64,000 nucleotides of DNA from Janibacter indicus (GCF_900176385.1 NZ_FWXN01000009.1:124001-188000), one strand, 5' to 3'. Shown: positions 8,918 to 25,106, counted from the first letter of the stretch. Program-made: numbers and translations. Notes: generated by a model from the letters alone, not told the origin.

Positions 8918-10930
8918 TCACCCGACGGTGAGGTGCCCGACCTTGACCGAGGTGAGGTCCGCGGCCTTGCGGGCGCTCTCCCCTGCCCGCACGTCCTTGA
9001 GCGCGGCGGCCACGAGCGGCCCGTCGGCGAAGGGGGCGGTGACGACGAGTCGGCGCTTGTCCTGCGAGCCCGTGACGGGCAGCGGTCCGAGCAGCTGGGC
9101 GTCGGGCGCGGCTGCCCGCACCGCGTGCTCGATCGGCTCGACGCGCCTGCGGTCGGCGACGACCTCGGCGGTCCACGTCGTGGGCGGCAGCGACAGCTCG
9201 GCCCGCTCGGCGAGCTCGCGCGCCGCAAACCACTGGGGGTCCCAGCGCACGAGCGCCTCGACCGCGGGGATCGTCACGTGCGAGGGCGCTCCGCAGAGGA
9301 CGACCACTCCCCCGTTGCTCCACGGCCTGGCCAGTCCCGCCGCCAGGACCCAGCGCCGCACGGCCTCCTCGGCCGCCCGCAGGTCCGGCCGGTCCAGGCT
9401 CGCCCACGCGTCGAGCAGCAGCACGGCGGCGTAGCCTCCCGCGGCGACCGGCTCGGCCCCCGGGGTCGAGACGACGATGGCCGGCTCGCTCCCGACCTCC
9501 TCGTGGACCTCGCCTGCCCCGGAGGTGATGACGCGCGTGCCCGGGAAGGAGCGCCCGATCTCCTCGGCCGTGCGCCGCGCACCGATGATCCCGGCGCGCA
9601 GCCGGGTGCCGTCGCAGTGCGGGCACTCGAAGCCGCGCGGGCTCGTGCCGCACCAGCCGCAGCGGGGCGCCTGGTCGGGCGCCGGCAGGGCGAGCGGCCC
9701 CCGGCACTCGGGGCACCGGGCCGGCGCCCGACAGGTGGCGCAGGACATCGCGGGCAGGTAGCCCCGCCGCGGCACCTGCAGCAGGACCGGCCCCTGCTGC
9801 AGCGCCGCCGACGCGGCCCGGTGGGCAGAGGAGGGGATGTGGGCACGGGCGCCGGGACCGTCGCGCTCCTCGTCGACCCCCTCACCCGCCACGAGGACGC
9901 GTGGCGCCTCGCGTCGGGAGGTCGAGCCGCCGACGAGATGGACCCGACCGGCGTCGACGAGCGCGGCCACGTCTGTCGACATGGCCAGGCCGCCGACGAG
10001 CAGGGCGCAGTCCTCGACGTCGGCCCGCGTCGTCAGGACCTCCCGCACGTGGGCGTAGGGCGCGCGGGGCTCCTCGTGGAGGTCGTCGCCGTCGTCCCAC
10101 CAGGCGACGAGCCCGAGATCGCGCACGGGCGCGTAGGCCGCGGCGCGCGTGCCGACGACGACCCGGACGTGGCCGCGCAGCACCTTGAGCCACGCGGTGT
10201 AGCGGGCCTGCGGCCCCTGGTCGGCCGTCAGCCGCACGTGCTGGTCCCGACCGAGCACCTCGGTCAGGGCGGCGTCGACACGCGCCACGTCGCGCTGGTC
10301 GGGCACGACGACGACGCTGCCCCGGCCCGAGAGCAACGCGGCCCGCGCCGCCTCGGCGAGGGCGCGCGGCCAGTCGCTCGCGGCCGGGCGCGAGGGCCCG
10401 GCCAGCCAGGCTGCGCGGGGCGACTCCCCTGCCGCGACCCGGGACCACCACGCGGCACCGGCTCGGTAGCCGGCCCACACCTCGGGCGCTGGTACAGGCG
10501 AAGGGGGGTCCTCCCCTTCGACCTGCTGGTCCGCGGCCGGCCCGTCGGTCGCGGACTCGTCGTCGGCCAGCGCCGGCGGCTCGACGGGCAGTGCCTTCTC
10601 CGCCCGGGCGTGCCGCGGCGGGATCGCCAGCCGCAGCACGTCCATCACGGTGCCGGCCTGGTGCCGGGAGACCCGGCGCGCCAGCTCGAGGACCTGCGGC
10701 GTGAGCACCTGCTCCGACGAGACGACGGTGCGGATCGGCGCCAGTCGCCCGGTGTGCTCGGCGACGTCGCTGCGCTCGACGACGTATCCGGCGAGGTCAC
10801 GCCCCGCGAAGCGGGCCTTGACCCGCACGCCCGGCTGGGCGGCCTCGTCGAGCTCCTCGGGCACGAGGTACTCGAAGGGCCGGTCGAGATGGACCAGCCC
10901 CGAGTCGACGAGGACCTGGGCGACGCGCAC
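8918..10930 (-). CDS. priA: Primosomal protein N' (PriA), helicase-defective actinobacterial form
   Basis: Replication restart factor that recognises forked DNA. The N-terminal 3' DNA-binding domain is present (VDSGLVHLDRPFEYLVPEEL). The zinc-binding region begins near residue 394 (CATCRAPARCPECRG, CGWCG, CPHCDG). Helicase motif I (GxTGSGKTE in E. coli) is absent, the region reading AGPSRPAASDWPRALAEAA. Motif II DEEH is WWDDGDD (about 276-282). This loss of the ATPase site is known for actinobacterial PriA. A low-complexity insert follows the DNA-binding domain. The GTG start is preceded at seven bases by TACGTT, which overlaps the tail of the metK terminator. Confidence 0.93.
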   Translation of the reverse strand: MRVAQVLVDSGLVHLDRPFEYLVPEELDEAAQPGVRVKARFAGRDLAGYVVERSDVAEHTGRLAPIRTVVSSEQVLTPQVLELARRVSRHQAGTVMDVLRLAIPPRHARAEKALPVEPPALADDESATDGPAADQQVEGEDPPSPVPAPEVWAGYRAGAAWWSRVAAGESPRAAWLAGPSRPAASDWPRALAEAARAALLSGRGSVVVVPDQRDVARVDAALTEVLGRDQHVRLTADQGPQARYTAWLKVLRGHVRVVVGTRAAAYAPVRDLGLVAWWDDGDDLHEEPRAPYAHVREVLTTRADVEDCALLVGGLAMSTDVAALVDAGRVHLVGGSTSRREAPRVLVAGEGVDEERDGPGARAHIPSSAHRAASAALQQGPVLLQVPRRGYLPAMSCATCRAPARCPECRGPLALPAPDQAPRCGWCGTSPRGFECPHCDGTRLRAGIIGARRTAEEIGRSFPGTRVITSGAGEVHEEVGSEPAIVVSTPGAEPVAAGGYAAVLLLDAWASLDRPDLRAAEEAVRRWVLAAGLARPWSNGGVVVLCGAPSHVTIPAVEALVRWDPQWFAARELAERAELSLPPTTWTAEVVADRRRVEPIEHAVRAAAPDAQLLGPLPVTGSQDKRRLVVTAPFADGPLVAAALKDVRAGESARKAADLTSVKVGHLTVG

Positions 10931-10943
10931 GGGGACAAACGTA

Positions 10944-10976
10944 ACCGGGTGGGGTGTCAGCGACGCCCCACCCGGT
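10944..10976 (-). terminator. Hairpin terminator between metK and priA
   Basis: A perfect 11-bp inverted repeat ACCGGGTGGGG / CCCCACCCGGT with an 11-nt loop lies 14 bp past the metK stop. On the minus strand it is followed by TTACGTTTGT, a modestly U-rich tail. The same tail holds the putative priA -10 box TACGTT. It is the only such barrier I found inside the long pyr-rsmB gene run. Confidence 0.75.
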
Positions 10977-10989
10977 CAGCGAGCGTGGG

Positions 10990-12210
<1,221 letters not shown>

Positions 12211-12286
12211 GCAAGACTCCCAAGGTCGTGGGTGGACGGTCGTCGTGACCGCCCGGTACGGGCCGGGCCAGTCTAAGCACCCGGGG

Positions 12287-13543
12287 TCAGCGGACGAGCG
12301 CCGATCCCACGACGACGTCCCAGATGCCGTGCGAGACGACCGACTTGCTCGCCGGTCCGATGTCGACGACGTCGTCGCTGCCCCGGGTCAGCACGTGCAC
12401 GCTCGTCTCGTCGGCGCCGAAGGTCTTGTCGGTGCCGACCTCGTTGACGACGAGCAGGTCGCAGCCCTTGCGCGCGAGCTTGGCCCGCCCGAGGTCGAGC
12501 ACGGAGCCGGTCGCGTCGCCGGTCTCGGCGGCGAAGCCGACGATGACCGGGGCGCTCGCCGCACCGCGGTCGGCGACGAGCCCGGCGAGGATGTCGGGGT
12601 TGCGCACGAGCCGGATCGTCGGGGCCGCGTCGGGGTCGGCCGGGTCGTGCGTCTTCTTGATCTTGCTCTCGGTGTACTCCGCCGGCCGGAAGTCGGCCAC
12701 CGCCGCCACCATGACGACGACGTCGTGCTCGCCCGCCCGGCCGGAGATCTCGGCCTGCAGCTCCAGGGCCGTCTGGACCGGCACGACGGTGATGCCCTCG
12801 GGCACCGGCAGGGCGAGGTTGGCCGCGACGAGCGTCACCTGCGCCCCTCGGGCGGCCGCGGCCTCGGCCAGGGCCAGACCCTGCTTGCCGGAGGACCGGT
12901 TGCCCAGGTAGCGCACCGGGTCGAGCGGCTCTCGGGTGCCACCGGTGCTGATGAGCACCCGACGCCTCTCGAGGTCACGCACGTGGCCGGACTGCGTGCC
13001 GGCTGCTCCCTCGGCGTCGCCGGCGACCGCGGCCATCGCGGCCGCGTGGATCGCCTCGGGCTCGGGCAGGCGGCCCGGGCCGGTGTCGGCTCCGGTCAGC
13101 CGGCCGGAGTCTGGCTCGACGACGGTGACCCCGCGCTCGCGCAGGGTCGCGACGTTGGCGCGGGTCGCGGCGTGCTCCCACATCTCGGTGTGCATGGCCG
13201 GGGCGAGCACCACGGGGCAGCGGGCGGTGAGCAGCACATTGGTCAGCAGGTCACCGGCGAGCCCGTGCGCCGCCTTGGCGAGGAGGTCGGCCGTCGTCGG
13301 GGCGACGACGACGAGGTCGGCCTCCTGGCCGATGCGCACGTGCGGGACGTCGGTGATGTTGCTCCAGACGTCGGTCTGGACGGGTCGACCCGACAGGGCC
13401 TCCCAGGTCGGTGCCCCGACGAAGCGCAGCGCCGCGTCGGTCGGCACGACCGTCACCTCGTGACCGCCCTCGGTGAACAGGCGCAGCAGCAGGGCTGCCT
13501 TGTAGGCGGCGATGCCGCCACCGACACCGAGGACGATACGCAC
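12287..13543 (-). CDS. coaBC: Bifunctional phosphopantothenoylcysteine decarboxylase / phosphopantothenate-cysteine ligase
   Basis: Two consecutive steps of coenzyme A synthesis. The N-terminal flavodoxin-like CoaC domain (about 1-185) has [18 protein letters not shown], the FMN-binding and proton-transfer [16 protein letters not shown] segment and [20 protein letters not shown]. The C-terminal CoaB domain (about 195-418) starts [20 protein letters not shown] and has [15 protein letters not shown] for nucleotide binding and the conserved KIKK loop in [12 protein letters not shown]. The 13-bp spacing behind rpoZ implies co-transcription with gmk-rpoZ. Confidence 0.96.
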   Translation of the reverse strand: MRIVLGVGGGIAAYKAALLLRLFTEGGHEVTVVPTDAALRFVGAPTWEALSGRPVQTDVWSNITDVPHVRIGQEADLVVVAPTTADLLAKAAHGLAGDLLTNVLLTARCPVVLAPAMHTEMWEHAATRANVATLRERGVTVVEPDSGRLTGADTGPGRLPEPEAIHAAAMAAVAGDAEGAAGTQSGHVRDLERRRVLISTGGTREPLDPVRYLGNRSSGKQGLALAEAAAARGAQVTLVAANLALPVPEGITVVPVQTALELQAEISGRAGEHDVVVMVAAVADFRPAEYTESKIKKTHDPADPDAAPTIRLVRNPDILAGLVADRGAASAPVIVGFAAETGDATGSVLDLGRAKLARKGCDLLVVNEVGTDKTFGADETSVHVLTRGSDDVVDIGPASKSVVSHGIWDVVVGSALVR

Positions 13544-13556
13544 GAAGGGGGTCCGC

Positions 13557-13871
13557 TCAGGCCTCGTCGACCGGCGCCTCGGCGACCGGTGCGGCGGGCG
13601 CGGTGCCCTCCTCGGGGGTGGCCTCCTTGGTGAGCAGGCCCTCGTTGATCTCGCGCAGGGCGATCGACAGGGGCTTGTCGTGGACCTGTGCGTCGACGAG
13701 GGGGCCGATGTACTCGAGCAGCCCCTCCTGGAGCTGGGAGTAGTAGGCGTTGATCTGACGGGCGCGCTTGGCGCCGTAGATGACGAGGGCGTACTTGGAG
13801 TCAGCCTTGGTCAGGAGGTCGTCGATCGGCGGGTTGGTGATGCCGATGGGGTTGGCCTGGGTGCCGGACAC
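13557..13871 (-). CDS. rpoZ: RNA polymerase omega subunit
   Basis: Small subunit that helps assemble the beta' subunit. The 104-residue protein reads [20 protein letters not shown] then [15 protein letters not shown], the actinobacterial omega signature, and ends in an acidic Ala/Pro/Glu-rich tail. The GTG start has AAGGA upstream. The gmk-rpoZ-coaBC-metK order is common across bacteria. Confidence 0.95.
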   Translation of the reverse strand: MSGTQANPIGITNPPIDDLLTKADSKYALVIYGAKRARQINAYYSQLQEGLLEYIGPLVDAQVHDKPLSIALREINEGLLTKEATPEEGTAPAAPVAEAPVDEA

Positions 13872-13896
13872 GTCGAGGTGGTCCTTGTCGTCGGGG

Positions 13897-14454
13897 TCAG
13901 TGGGATCCCATCAATGATACGAGTTCCTCGGCCGCACGACGAATGTCGTCGTTGACGATCACGTGATCGAACTCGCCCTGGGCGGCCAGCTCGACCTTGG
14001 CGGTCTCCAGTCGGACGGCACGCTCGTCCGCCGTCTCGGTGCCGCGGCCCTCGAGCCGGCCGACGAGCTCCTCCCACGACGGGGGCGCGAGGAAGACGAA
14101 GCGGGCGTCCGGCATGGAGGCCCGGACCTGGCGAGCGCCCTGCAGGTCGATCTCGAGCAGCGGCAGCCTCCCGGCCGCGAGCGCGTCGTCGACGGGCCCG
14201 CGCGGGGTGCCGTAGGAGGCGCGCCCGTGCACGACGGCCCACTCGAGCATCTCGCCGCGGGTGACCATCTCGGCGAACTCGTCGCCGGACATGAAGCAGT
14301 AGTGGACGCCGTCGACCTCCCCCGGTCGCGGCGGACGGGTCGTCGCCGACACCGAGAGCCACACCTCGGGGTGGTGCTCGCGGACCCAGGCGGCCACCGT
14401 CCCCTTGCCGACGGCTGTCGGTCCGGCGAGGACGGTCAGGCGGGGGCTGCTCAT
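13897..14454 (-). CDS. gmk: Guanylate kinase
   Basis: Phosphorylates GMP to GDP. The 185 residues begin [20 protein letters not shown]: the P-loop is GPTAVGKGT, with Ala replacing the more usual Ser of GPSGVGKGT. Then come [19 protein letters not shown] (GMP-binding), [20 protein letters not shown] and [11 protein letters not shown]. The ATG overlaps the mihF stop as ATGA, as expected for the conserved actinobacterial mihF-gmk pair. Confidence 0.96.
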   Translation of the reverse strand: MSSPRLTVLAGPTAVGKGTVAAWVREHHPEVWLSVSATTRPPRPGEVDGVHYCFMSGDEFAEMVTRGEMLEWAVVHGRASYGTPRGPVDDALAAGRLPLLEIDLQGARQVRASMPDARFVFLAPPSWEELVGRLEGRGTETADERAVRLETAKVELAAQGEFDHVIVNDDIRRAAEELVSLMGSH

Positions 14455-14762
14455 GTGAACCTCTCGATGAGTGCGGCACGCTGGTGCGGGCCCAGCCCGC
14501 GCAGCCGTCGGGAGTCGGCGATGTCGAGCTCGGCCATGACCCGGCGGGCCCGGGCGGGCCCGATGCCGGGCAGGGACTCGAGCACGGTGACCACCCGCAT
14601 CCGGGCGATCACCTGGTCGGTGTCGGCGGTGCGGAGCGTCTCGGCAAGAGTCGTGCGGCCGTGCTTGAGCCGGTCCCGCAGGAGCGAACGCTCCCGGCGG
14701 GCCTGCGCGGCCTGCTCCAGCGCCCGGGCGCGCTGCTGCGCGCTGAGGGTCGGGACGGGCAC
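14451..14762 (-). CDS. mihF: Actinobacterial integration host factor (mIHF)
   Basis: Nucleoid-associated DNA-binding protein, unrelated to proteobacterial IHF. It has 103 residues: [20 protein letters not shown] at the N terminus, [15 protein letters not shown], then the H2TH-like DNA-binding segment [19 protein letters not shown] and the C-terminal [18 protein letters not shown], matching mycobacterial mIHF block by block. The GTG start at 14762 has GGAGGA six bases upstream, so the longer frame into pyrF is rejected. It sits between pyrF and gmk as in mycobacteria. Confidence 0.95.
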   Translation of the reverse strand: MPVPTLSAQQRARALEQAAQARRERSLLRDRLKHGRTTLAETLRTADTDQVIARMRVVTVLESLPGIGPARARRVMAELDIADSRRLRGLGPHQRAALIERFT

Positions 14763-14802
14763 GGCTCCTCCAGGTCGACCGGGGACGGGTCCGGTCACCT
14801 TC

Positions 14803-15693
14803 TCACGAGGCGGTGATGGCGGCCACCTCGGTCGCGACCTCCCGGGCACGAGCACGAAGGGAGGTCACGTCCGGCCCGGCACGGAGCACGTCGCGGCTGC
14901 TGCTGGCGAGCACCTGCGGCAGTGCCCCGGAGAAGACCGAGCGCACGTCGGCGGCGGTCGCGCCCTGGGCGCCCAGTCCCGGGGCGAGGATCGGTCCGGC
15001 CATGCCCGGCAGGTCGACACCGAGGTCGCGCACCGCCGAGCCGACGGTCGCGCCGACCACGAGTCCGACGCTGCCGAGCTCTCCGCGCCGGCGGGCCTCG
15101 GCGTTGTCCGCGGCTGCGTCGTCGGCGACCGCACCGGCGACGGAGCGCCCGTCGGCGAGTCGGGCGTGCTGGACGCTCGCGCCCTCGGGGTTGGAGGTCA
15201 GCGCGAGGACGAAGACGCCGCGGCCGGTCGCGTGTGCCAGGTCGATGGCCGGGCGCAGCGACCCGTAGCCGAGATAGGGGCTCAGGGTGATCGCGTCGGC
15301 GGCCGCCGGCGCGTCCTTGCCGAGGAAGGCCTCGCCGTAGGCGTCGACGGTCGTGCCGATGTCGCCGCGCTTGACGTCGAGGACGGTGAGGGTGCCGGCG
15401 GCACGCAGCTCGGTCAGGGCCCGCTCGAGGAGCGCCACCCCCTTCGCCCCGAAGACCTCGAAGAAGGCCGACTGCGGCTTGACCGCGGCCACCGACCCGC
15501 CGAAGGCCTCGACGCAGGTCATCGTGAAGCGCTCCACCCCGGCGAGGTCGTAGGTCAGGCCCCACGACTCGACGAGCCCGCGGTGCGGGTCGATCCCGGC
15601 GCAGAGCGGCCCGTGCTCGGTCATCGCGGCCTGCAGGCGCTCCCCAAATGTTCCCTGGGGTGCGACGGAGGAGCCTCGACGGGTGCTGCTCAC
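14803..15693 (-). CDS. pyrF: Orotidine 5'-phosphate decarboxylase
   Basis: Last step of UMP synthesis. The 296-residue protein is of the longer actinobacterial subfamily. It has CAGIDPHRGLVESWGL, VKPQSAFFEVFGAKGVALLE and TVLDVKRGDIGTTVDAYGEA, where DVKRGDIG carries the catalytic Lys/Asp. LVVGATVGSAVRDLG and ILAPGLGAQGATAAD are the phosphate-binding end. The GTG overlaps the pyrD stop as GTGA. Confidence 0.96.
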   Translation of the reverse strand: MSSTRRGSSVAPQGTFGERLQAAMTEHGPLCAGIDPHRGLVESWGLTYDLAGVERFTMTCVEAFGGSVAAVKPQSAFFEVFGAKGVALLERALTELRAAGTLTVLDVKRGDIGTTVDAYGEAFLGKDAPAAADAITLSPYLGYGSLRPAIDLAHATGRGVFVLALTSNPEGASVQHARLADGRSVAGAVADDAAADNAEARRRGELGSVGLVVGATVGSAVRDLGVDLPGMAGPILAPGLGAQGATAADVRSVFSGALPQVLASSSRDVLRAGPDVTSLRARAREVATEVAAITAS

Positions 15694-16673
15694 GGCATGA
15701 ACCTCTCGTGGGCGATGCCGACGACATCGGCCAGTCGGTCGAATCCCCGCTCGGCGACGAGCTGCTCGAGCTCACGGCCGACCCGCTCGGGTGCCGTGGG
15801 GTCGTTGAAGGCGGCGGTGCCCACCTGGATCGCGCTCGCGCCGGCGGCGACGAGCTCGAGGGCGTCGCGCCCGCTGCGCACTCCCCCGACGCCGACGATG
15901 GGCGCGGTCTTGATCCGCCCGGCGCGCATCGCACCGGCGACCTGCCACACCGCGCGCACGGCCATCGGGCGGATCGCCGGGCCGGAGAGCCCTCCGGTCG
16001 CGGCGATGAGGTGCGGCCGCAACCGGTCGACGTCGATGGCCACCCCGAGGGTGGTGTTGATCATCGTCAGGCCGTGGGCGCCGGCCTTGAGGACCGTGTC
16101 GGCGATCTCGACGATGTCGGTGACGTCGGGGCTGAGCTTCGCGAGCATCGGCAGGCCACGCGGGACCTCCTCGCGCACGAGGGTCATGACCTTGTGGGAG
16201 CTCGCCGGGTCGCAGGCGAAGACGAGGCCGCGGTTGGCGACGTTGGGGCACGAGATGTTGACCTCGATGGCGGCCACCGCGCTCGCGTAGCGGCTGCGCA
16301 CGACGGCGCGGGCGAGGCCCGCGAACTCCGAGGCGGTGTTGCCGGCGATCGAGACGACGACGCGGGCACCGATCGAGTGCAGCCAGGCGAGGTCCTCGTC
16401 GACGAAGGCCTGCACCCCCGGACCCTGCAGACCGATCGAGTTGAGCATCCCGGAGGGCGTCTCGGCCATGCGGGGCGTGCCGCGCCCGGAGACCGGCTGG
16501 GCCTTGACCGACTTGGTGACGAAGGCACCCAGCTGGGCGACGTCGATGAAGCGGTGCATCTCCCGGCCGTTGGCCGCGCACCCGCTGGCCGTCATCATCG
16601 GGTTGGGCAGGCGGACCCCGGCGAGGTCGACGGACATGTCCACGGTCGAAGGGGGTGTCGCTCCGGTGGTCAT
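15690..16673 (-). CDS. pyrD: Dihydroorotate dehydrogenase, class 1B catalytic subunit
   Basis: Oxidises dihydroorotate using FMN; as class 1B it passes electrons to PyrK and NAD. In 327 residues it shows NPMMTASGCAANGREMHRF, TKSVKAQPVSGRG, SGMLNSIGLQGPGV and EVNISCPNV, whose Cys is the catalytic base typical of class 1 enzymes (class 2 uses Ser). IVGVGGVRSGRDALELVAAG is the FMN phosphate loop. The adjacent pyrK supports class 1B. The start ATG overlaps pyrK's stop as ATGA; a longer frame is rejected. Confidence 0.95.
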   Translation of the reverse strand: MTTGATPPSTVDMSVDLAGVRLPNPMMTASGCAANGREMHRFIDVAQLGAFVTKSVKAQPVSGRGTPRMAETPSGMLNSIGLQGPGVQAFVDEDLAWLHSIGARVVVSIAGNTASEFAGLARAVVRSRYASAVAAIEVNISCPNVANRGLVFACDPASSHKVMTLVREEVPRGLPMLAKLSPDVTDIVEIADTVLKAGAHGLTMINTTLGVAIDVDRLRPHLIAATGGLSGPAIRPMAVRAVWQVAGAMRAGRIKTAPIVGVGGVRSGRDALELVAAGASAIQVGTAAFNDPTAPERVGRELEQLVAERGFDRLADVVGIAHERFMP

Positions 16674-17565
16674 CGGACCTCCTTGGGGGCGCCGACGGCG
16701 TCGGCGGGGACACGGCACAGGCCGTCCTCGAAGGCATCCCAGCGCACGCGGTCACCGCGGAAGACCGGGCCCTCGAGGCAGCTGCGGACCATCTTGGTCG
16801 TGCCCTGGGCATCGCTCACCGGCATGACGCAGGTCATGCAGATGCCGACACCGCAGGCCATGGCCTCCTCGACCGCCACCTGGGCGACGATGCCGTGCTC
16901 GGCGGCGATCCCGCTCATCGAGCGGAGCATGCCCATGGGGCCGCAGCCGTAGAGCACCCCGGCGCCGGTGCGCGCGATGAGGTCGGGCAGCACGTCGGAG
17001 ACCCAGCCCTGGGTGCCGGCCGACCCGTCGTCGGTCGTCACGGTGACGCCGTCGGCGACCCGCCGGGCCTCCACGACCCCGAAGAGCCGGTCGGCGGACG
17101 CGGCGCCGAGGACGATCTCGACCGGGCAGCCACGCTCGCGCAGCTGCTCGGCGAGCCAGAAGAGCGGCGCCGACCCGTAGCCACCGCCGACGAGGATGCA
17201 CGGCACCGGCTGGGAGGGCAGCGGGAAGCCCCGGCCCAGCGGGCCGACGACGCTCACGCTCTCCCCCGGCTCGAGGGCGGTGAGCACCTGCGTGCCCGGC
17301 CCGTGGGCGGCGACGACGATCTCGGTGGTGCCCCCGTAGGTGCCGGCCGGGCTCACCCGGTGGATCGAGAAGGAGCGCCGCAGCAGCATCGAGCTCGTGC
17401 CGTCACCGACGGCCAGGGCGACGAACTGACCCGGTCGCGCCAACTCGGCGAGGCCGGGCGTGACGAGCGTCAGGTGCCGGTAGGCCCCGACGGCGACATT
17501 GCCCAGGACCTCGGCGTCGACCTGGACGACGCCCGCACCCTCGCGGGCCGCGACGGTGCGGGCGG

Positions 17566-17569
<4 letters not shown>
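16670..17569 (-). CDS. pyrK: Dihydroorotate dehydrogenase electron transfer subunit
   Basis: FAD and [2Fe-2S] subunit that couples PyrD to NAD+. The 299-residue protein has the FAD-binding [10 protein letters not shown] (RxFS) motif, a Rossmann NAD domain ([32 protein letters not shown]) and the C-terminal iron-sulfur cysteines in CGVGICMTC, with a fourth in RSCLEG. The GTG start overlaps the carB stop as GTGA. A long N-terminal extension in the same frame is antisense shadow over carB. Confidence 0.94.
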
Positions 17570-20867
<3,298 letters not shown>

Positions 20868-20868
<1 letters not shown>

Positions 20869-22037
20869 CAGGCCTGCGCCTCCTTGGTGCCGGCGCTCGC
20901 CAGCAGGTCGGTGAATCGGTCGAAGAGGTAGGCGGCGTCGTGCGGGCCGGCCGCGGCCTCGGGGTGGTACTGGACGGAGAAGCCGAGCAGCCGGCCGTCG
21001 TCGGCGTGCAGCTCCAGGCCCTCGACGACGTCGTCGTTGAGGCACACGTGGCTCACGGTGGCCGTGCCGAAGGGGGTCTGCGTCGCCCTGTCGAGCGGCG
21101 CGTCGACGGCGAAGCCGTGGTTGTGCGCGGTCACCTCGACCTTGTCGGTCGTGTGGTCGAAGACCGGCTGGTTGATGCCGCGGTGGCCGTACTTGAGCTT
21201 GTAGGTGCCGAAGCCCAGCGCCCGGCCGAAGAGCTGGTTGCCGAAGCAGATGCCGAAGTAGGGCAGCCCGTCGCGCAGCGCCTCCTGGAGCAGCGCGACC
21301 TGGTCGCCCGCTGTGGCCGGGTCGCCCGGGCCGTTGCTGAAGAAGAGACCATCGGGCGAGACGGCGCGCACGTCGTCGATCGTCGCGGTCGCCGGCAGGA
21401 CGTGAACCTCGATCCCGCGCTCGGCGAGGCGGGTCGGGGTCATCGTCTTGATGCCCAGGTCGAGGGCCGCGACGGTGAAGCGCTTGTCCCCCTTCGCCGC
21501 GACGACGTAGGGCTCGCTCGTGCTCACCTGGGCGGCCAGCGCGGAGCCGGCCATCTCGGGGGCGGCCTGCACCCGCTGGAGCATCGCGGTCTCGTCGGTG
21601 ACGGCGTCGCCGGAGAAGATGCCCACGCGCATGGCGCCCCGCTCACGCAGGTGCCGGGTGAGGGCCCGGGTGTCGACACCGGCGATGCCGACGACGCCCT
21701 GGGCGCGCAGCTCGTCCTCGAGGGTGCGCTGCGAGCGCCAGTTGCTCGGCCGCAGCGCGGGGTCGCGCACGACGTAGCCGGCGACGTGGATCCGCGAGGA
21801 CTCGTCGTCCTCGTCGTTCCAGCCGGTGTTGCCGACGTGCGGCGCGGTCATGACGACGACCTGACCGCGGTAGCTCGGGTCGGTGAGGGTCTCCTGGTAG
21901 CCGGTCATGCCGGTGTTGAAGACGGCCTCGCCGACCGTCTCACCGACGGCACCGTAGGCGGTGCCGGCGAAGGTGCGTCCGTCCTCGAGGACGAGGACGG
22001 CCGGTGCGGGGGCGCCGGTGCTGCTGTGCGTGCTCAA
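20868..22037 (-). CDS. carA: Carbamoyl-phosphate synthase small chain
   Basis: Glutaminase subunit feeding ammonia to CarB. The 389 residues have an N-terminal CPSase_sm domain ([35 protein letters not shown]) and a C-terminal class I amidotransferase domain with FFSNGPGDP, nucleophile Cys in [16 protein letters not shown], and the NHGFAVD and YHPEAAAGP motifs containing the His/Glu of the triad. The start is a rare TTG that overlaps the pyrC stop as TTGA; no better in-frame start lies nearby. Confidence 0.95.
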
Positions 22038-23352
22038 TTGCGGACCTCTCCGTCGGCGGCCGTGACGCGGCCGCGCAGGATCGTCGTGCGGACACGCCCG
22101 GTGAGGGTGTGCCCGGCGAAGGGGGTGTTGCGGGACAGGGAGTGCGACGTGGCCGGGTCGACGGTGATCCGGTCGGTCGGGTCGACGAGGACGAGGTGGG
22201 CGGGGGCGCCCGCCTCGATCGCGCGGCCGTGGTCGGTGAGGCCGGCGATGCGTGCCGGGGCGTGCGACATGCGCTCGGCGAGCGTCGCCAGGTCGATCCG
22301 CCCCGAGTCCACCATGACGTCGTGGACGACGGCGAAGGCGGTCTCCAGCCCGAGCATGCCGAAGGCCGCGTCGGGGAAGGCGTGCTCCTTGTCGTGGCGG
22401 GCGTGCGGGGCGTGGTCGGTCGCGACGGCGTCGATGGTGCCGTCGGCCAGCGCCTCGCGCAGGGCCTCGACGTCCTCGGCCGGGCGCAGCGGCGGGTTGA
22501 CCTTGTAGACCGGGTCGTAACCGGTGAGCAGGTCGGTCGTCAGGACGAGGTGGTGGGGCGTGACCTCGGCGGTGATCCGGGCCCCCCGGCGCTTGGCCCA
22601 GCGCACCGCCTCGACGCCCTCGGCGGTCGAGACGTGCGCGACGTGCACGCGCGACCCGGTGTGCAGCGCGAGCTCGGCGTCGCGGGCGATGATGCTCGAC
22701 TCGGCGACCGCGGGCCAGCCGGTGAGGCCCAGTCGGCCGCTCAGCTCGCCCTCGTGGCAGCAGGCCGAGGGCCCGGCGAGGGTGGGGTCCTGGCTGTGCT
22801 GCGAGATCACCCCGTCGAAGGCGCGCACGTACTCCAGCGCCCGACGCATGACGCGTGCGTCGTGCACGCACCGACCGTCGTCGGAGAAGACACGCACCCG
22901 GGCGCGCGAGCGGTGCATCAGCCCGAGCTCGGCGAGCTCGGCACCCTCGAGCCCCTTGGTCACCGCGCCGATCGGCTGCACGTCGCAGTGGCCGGCCGCG
23001 ACGCCGAGGTCGAGCACCCGCTCGGCGGCCTCCGCGGTGTCGGTCACGGGGCTGGTGTTGGCCATGGCGAGCACGGCGGTGAAGCCGCCCGCGGCGGCGG
23101 CCGCGGACCCGGTGCGCACGGTCTCGGCGTCCTCGCGCCCCGGCTCGCGCAGGTGGGTGTGCAGGTCGACGAACCCGGGCAGCAGCACGAGGCCGTCGCC
23201 GTCGACGCGCGGGGTCCCGGCGGCCGCATCGGTGGCGGCGTCCGGGCCGACGGCCGCGATGACGCCCTCGCGGACGAGGACGTCGGCGCTCGTGCGGCCG
23301 AGCAGCGAGGCGCCGGTGATCAGCAGATCGCTCGGCTCGGTGGCGGGGCGAC

Positions 23353-23356
<4 letters not shown>
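22034..23356 (-). CDS. pyrC: Dihydroorotase
   Basis: Cyclises carbamoyl aspartate to dihydroorotate. The 440-residue class I enzyme has the metal-binding [19 protein letters not shown] (HxH), [30 protein letters not shown] and [13 protein letters not shown]. These supply the zinc His residues and the catalytic Asp. The ATG overlaps the pyrB stop as ATGA. Confidence 0.96.
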
Positions 23357-24966
<1,610 letters not shown>

Positions 24967-24981
24967 TGTCGATCGGCGTCG

Positions 24982-25011
24982 ACTCTACCCGCGTCCGCCC
25001 CCGCGACCGAA
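24982..25011 (-). promoter_or_regulatory. Putative pyrR promoter
   Basis: On the minus strand TTCGGT (25011-25006), an 18-nt spacer and TAGAGT (24987-24982) form a plausible sigma-A-type promoter. It would give a leader of about 55-60 nt containing the PyrR element. The -10 box is good, the -35 is weak. Confidence 0.5.
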
Positions 25012-25023
25012 CCCGTCTCACCA

Positions 25024-25092
25024 ACTCTGCAGTGCCCTACGGCAATGCAGAGTCGAGTGACCCCAACCTGCATTGCCGGAGGGCACTGCAGG
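25024..25092. promoter_or_regulatory. Twin dyad-symmetric sites before metN (candidate operators)
   Basis: Two similar imperfect palindromes. Site 1 (25024-25053) is ACTCTGCAGTGCC-CTAC-GGCAATGCAGAGT, with one mismatch. Site 2 (25067-25092) is CCTGCATTGCC-GGAG-GGCACTGCAGG, with one mismatch. They share CTGCA(G/T)TGCC half-sites. Their centres are 41 bp apart, close to four helical turns, and site 2 ends 14 bp before the putative metN -35 box. This looks like a pair of operator sites; the regulator is unknown. Alternatively they are RNA stem-loops in a longer leader. Confidence 0.6.
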
Positions 25093-25106
25093 GTGACGCA
25101 GGCGTT

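Noticed and set aside
10499-10520. Intragenic terminator in priA
   Set aside because: The inverted pair lies in the middle of a coding sequence, lacks a U-tract and is explained by the over-represented 9-mer.
8918-10930. priA as a damaged gene because helicase motifs are missing
   Set aside because: Loss of Walker A/B in PriA is a known property of actinobacteria, and the zinc and DNA-binding regions are intact.
12211-12286. Riboswitch before metK
   Set aside because: Only 76 bp, with no aptamer-like conserved blocks; just a possible -10 box.
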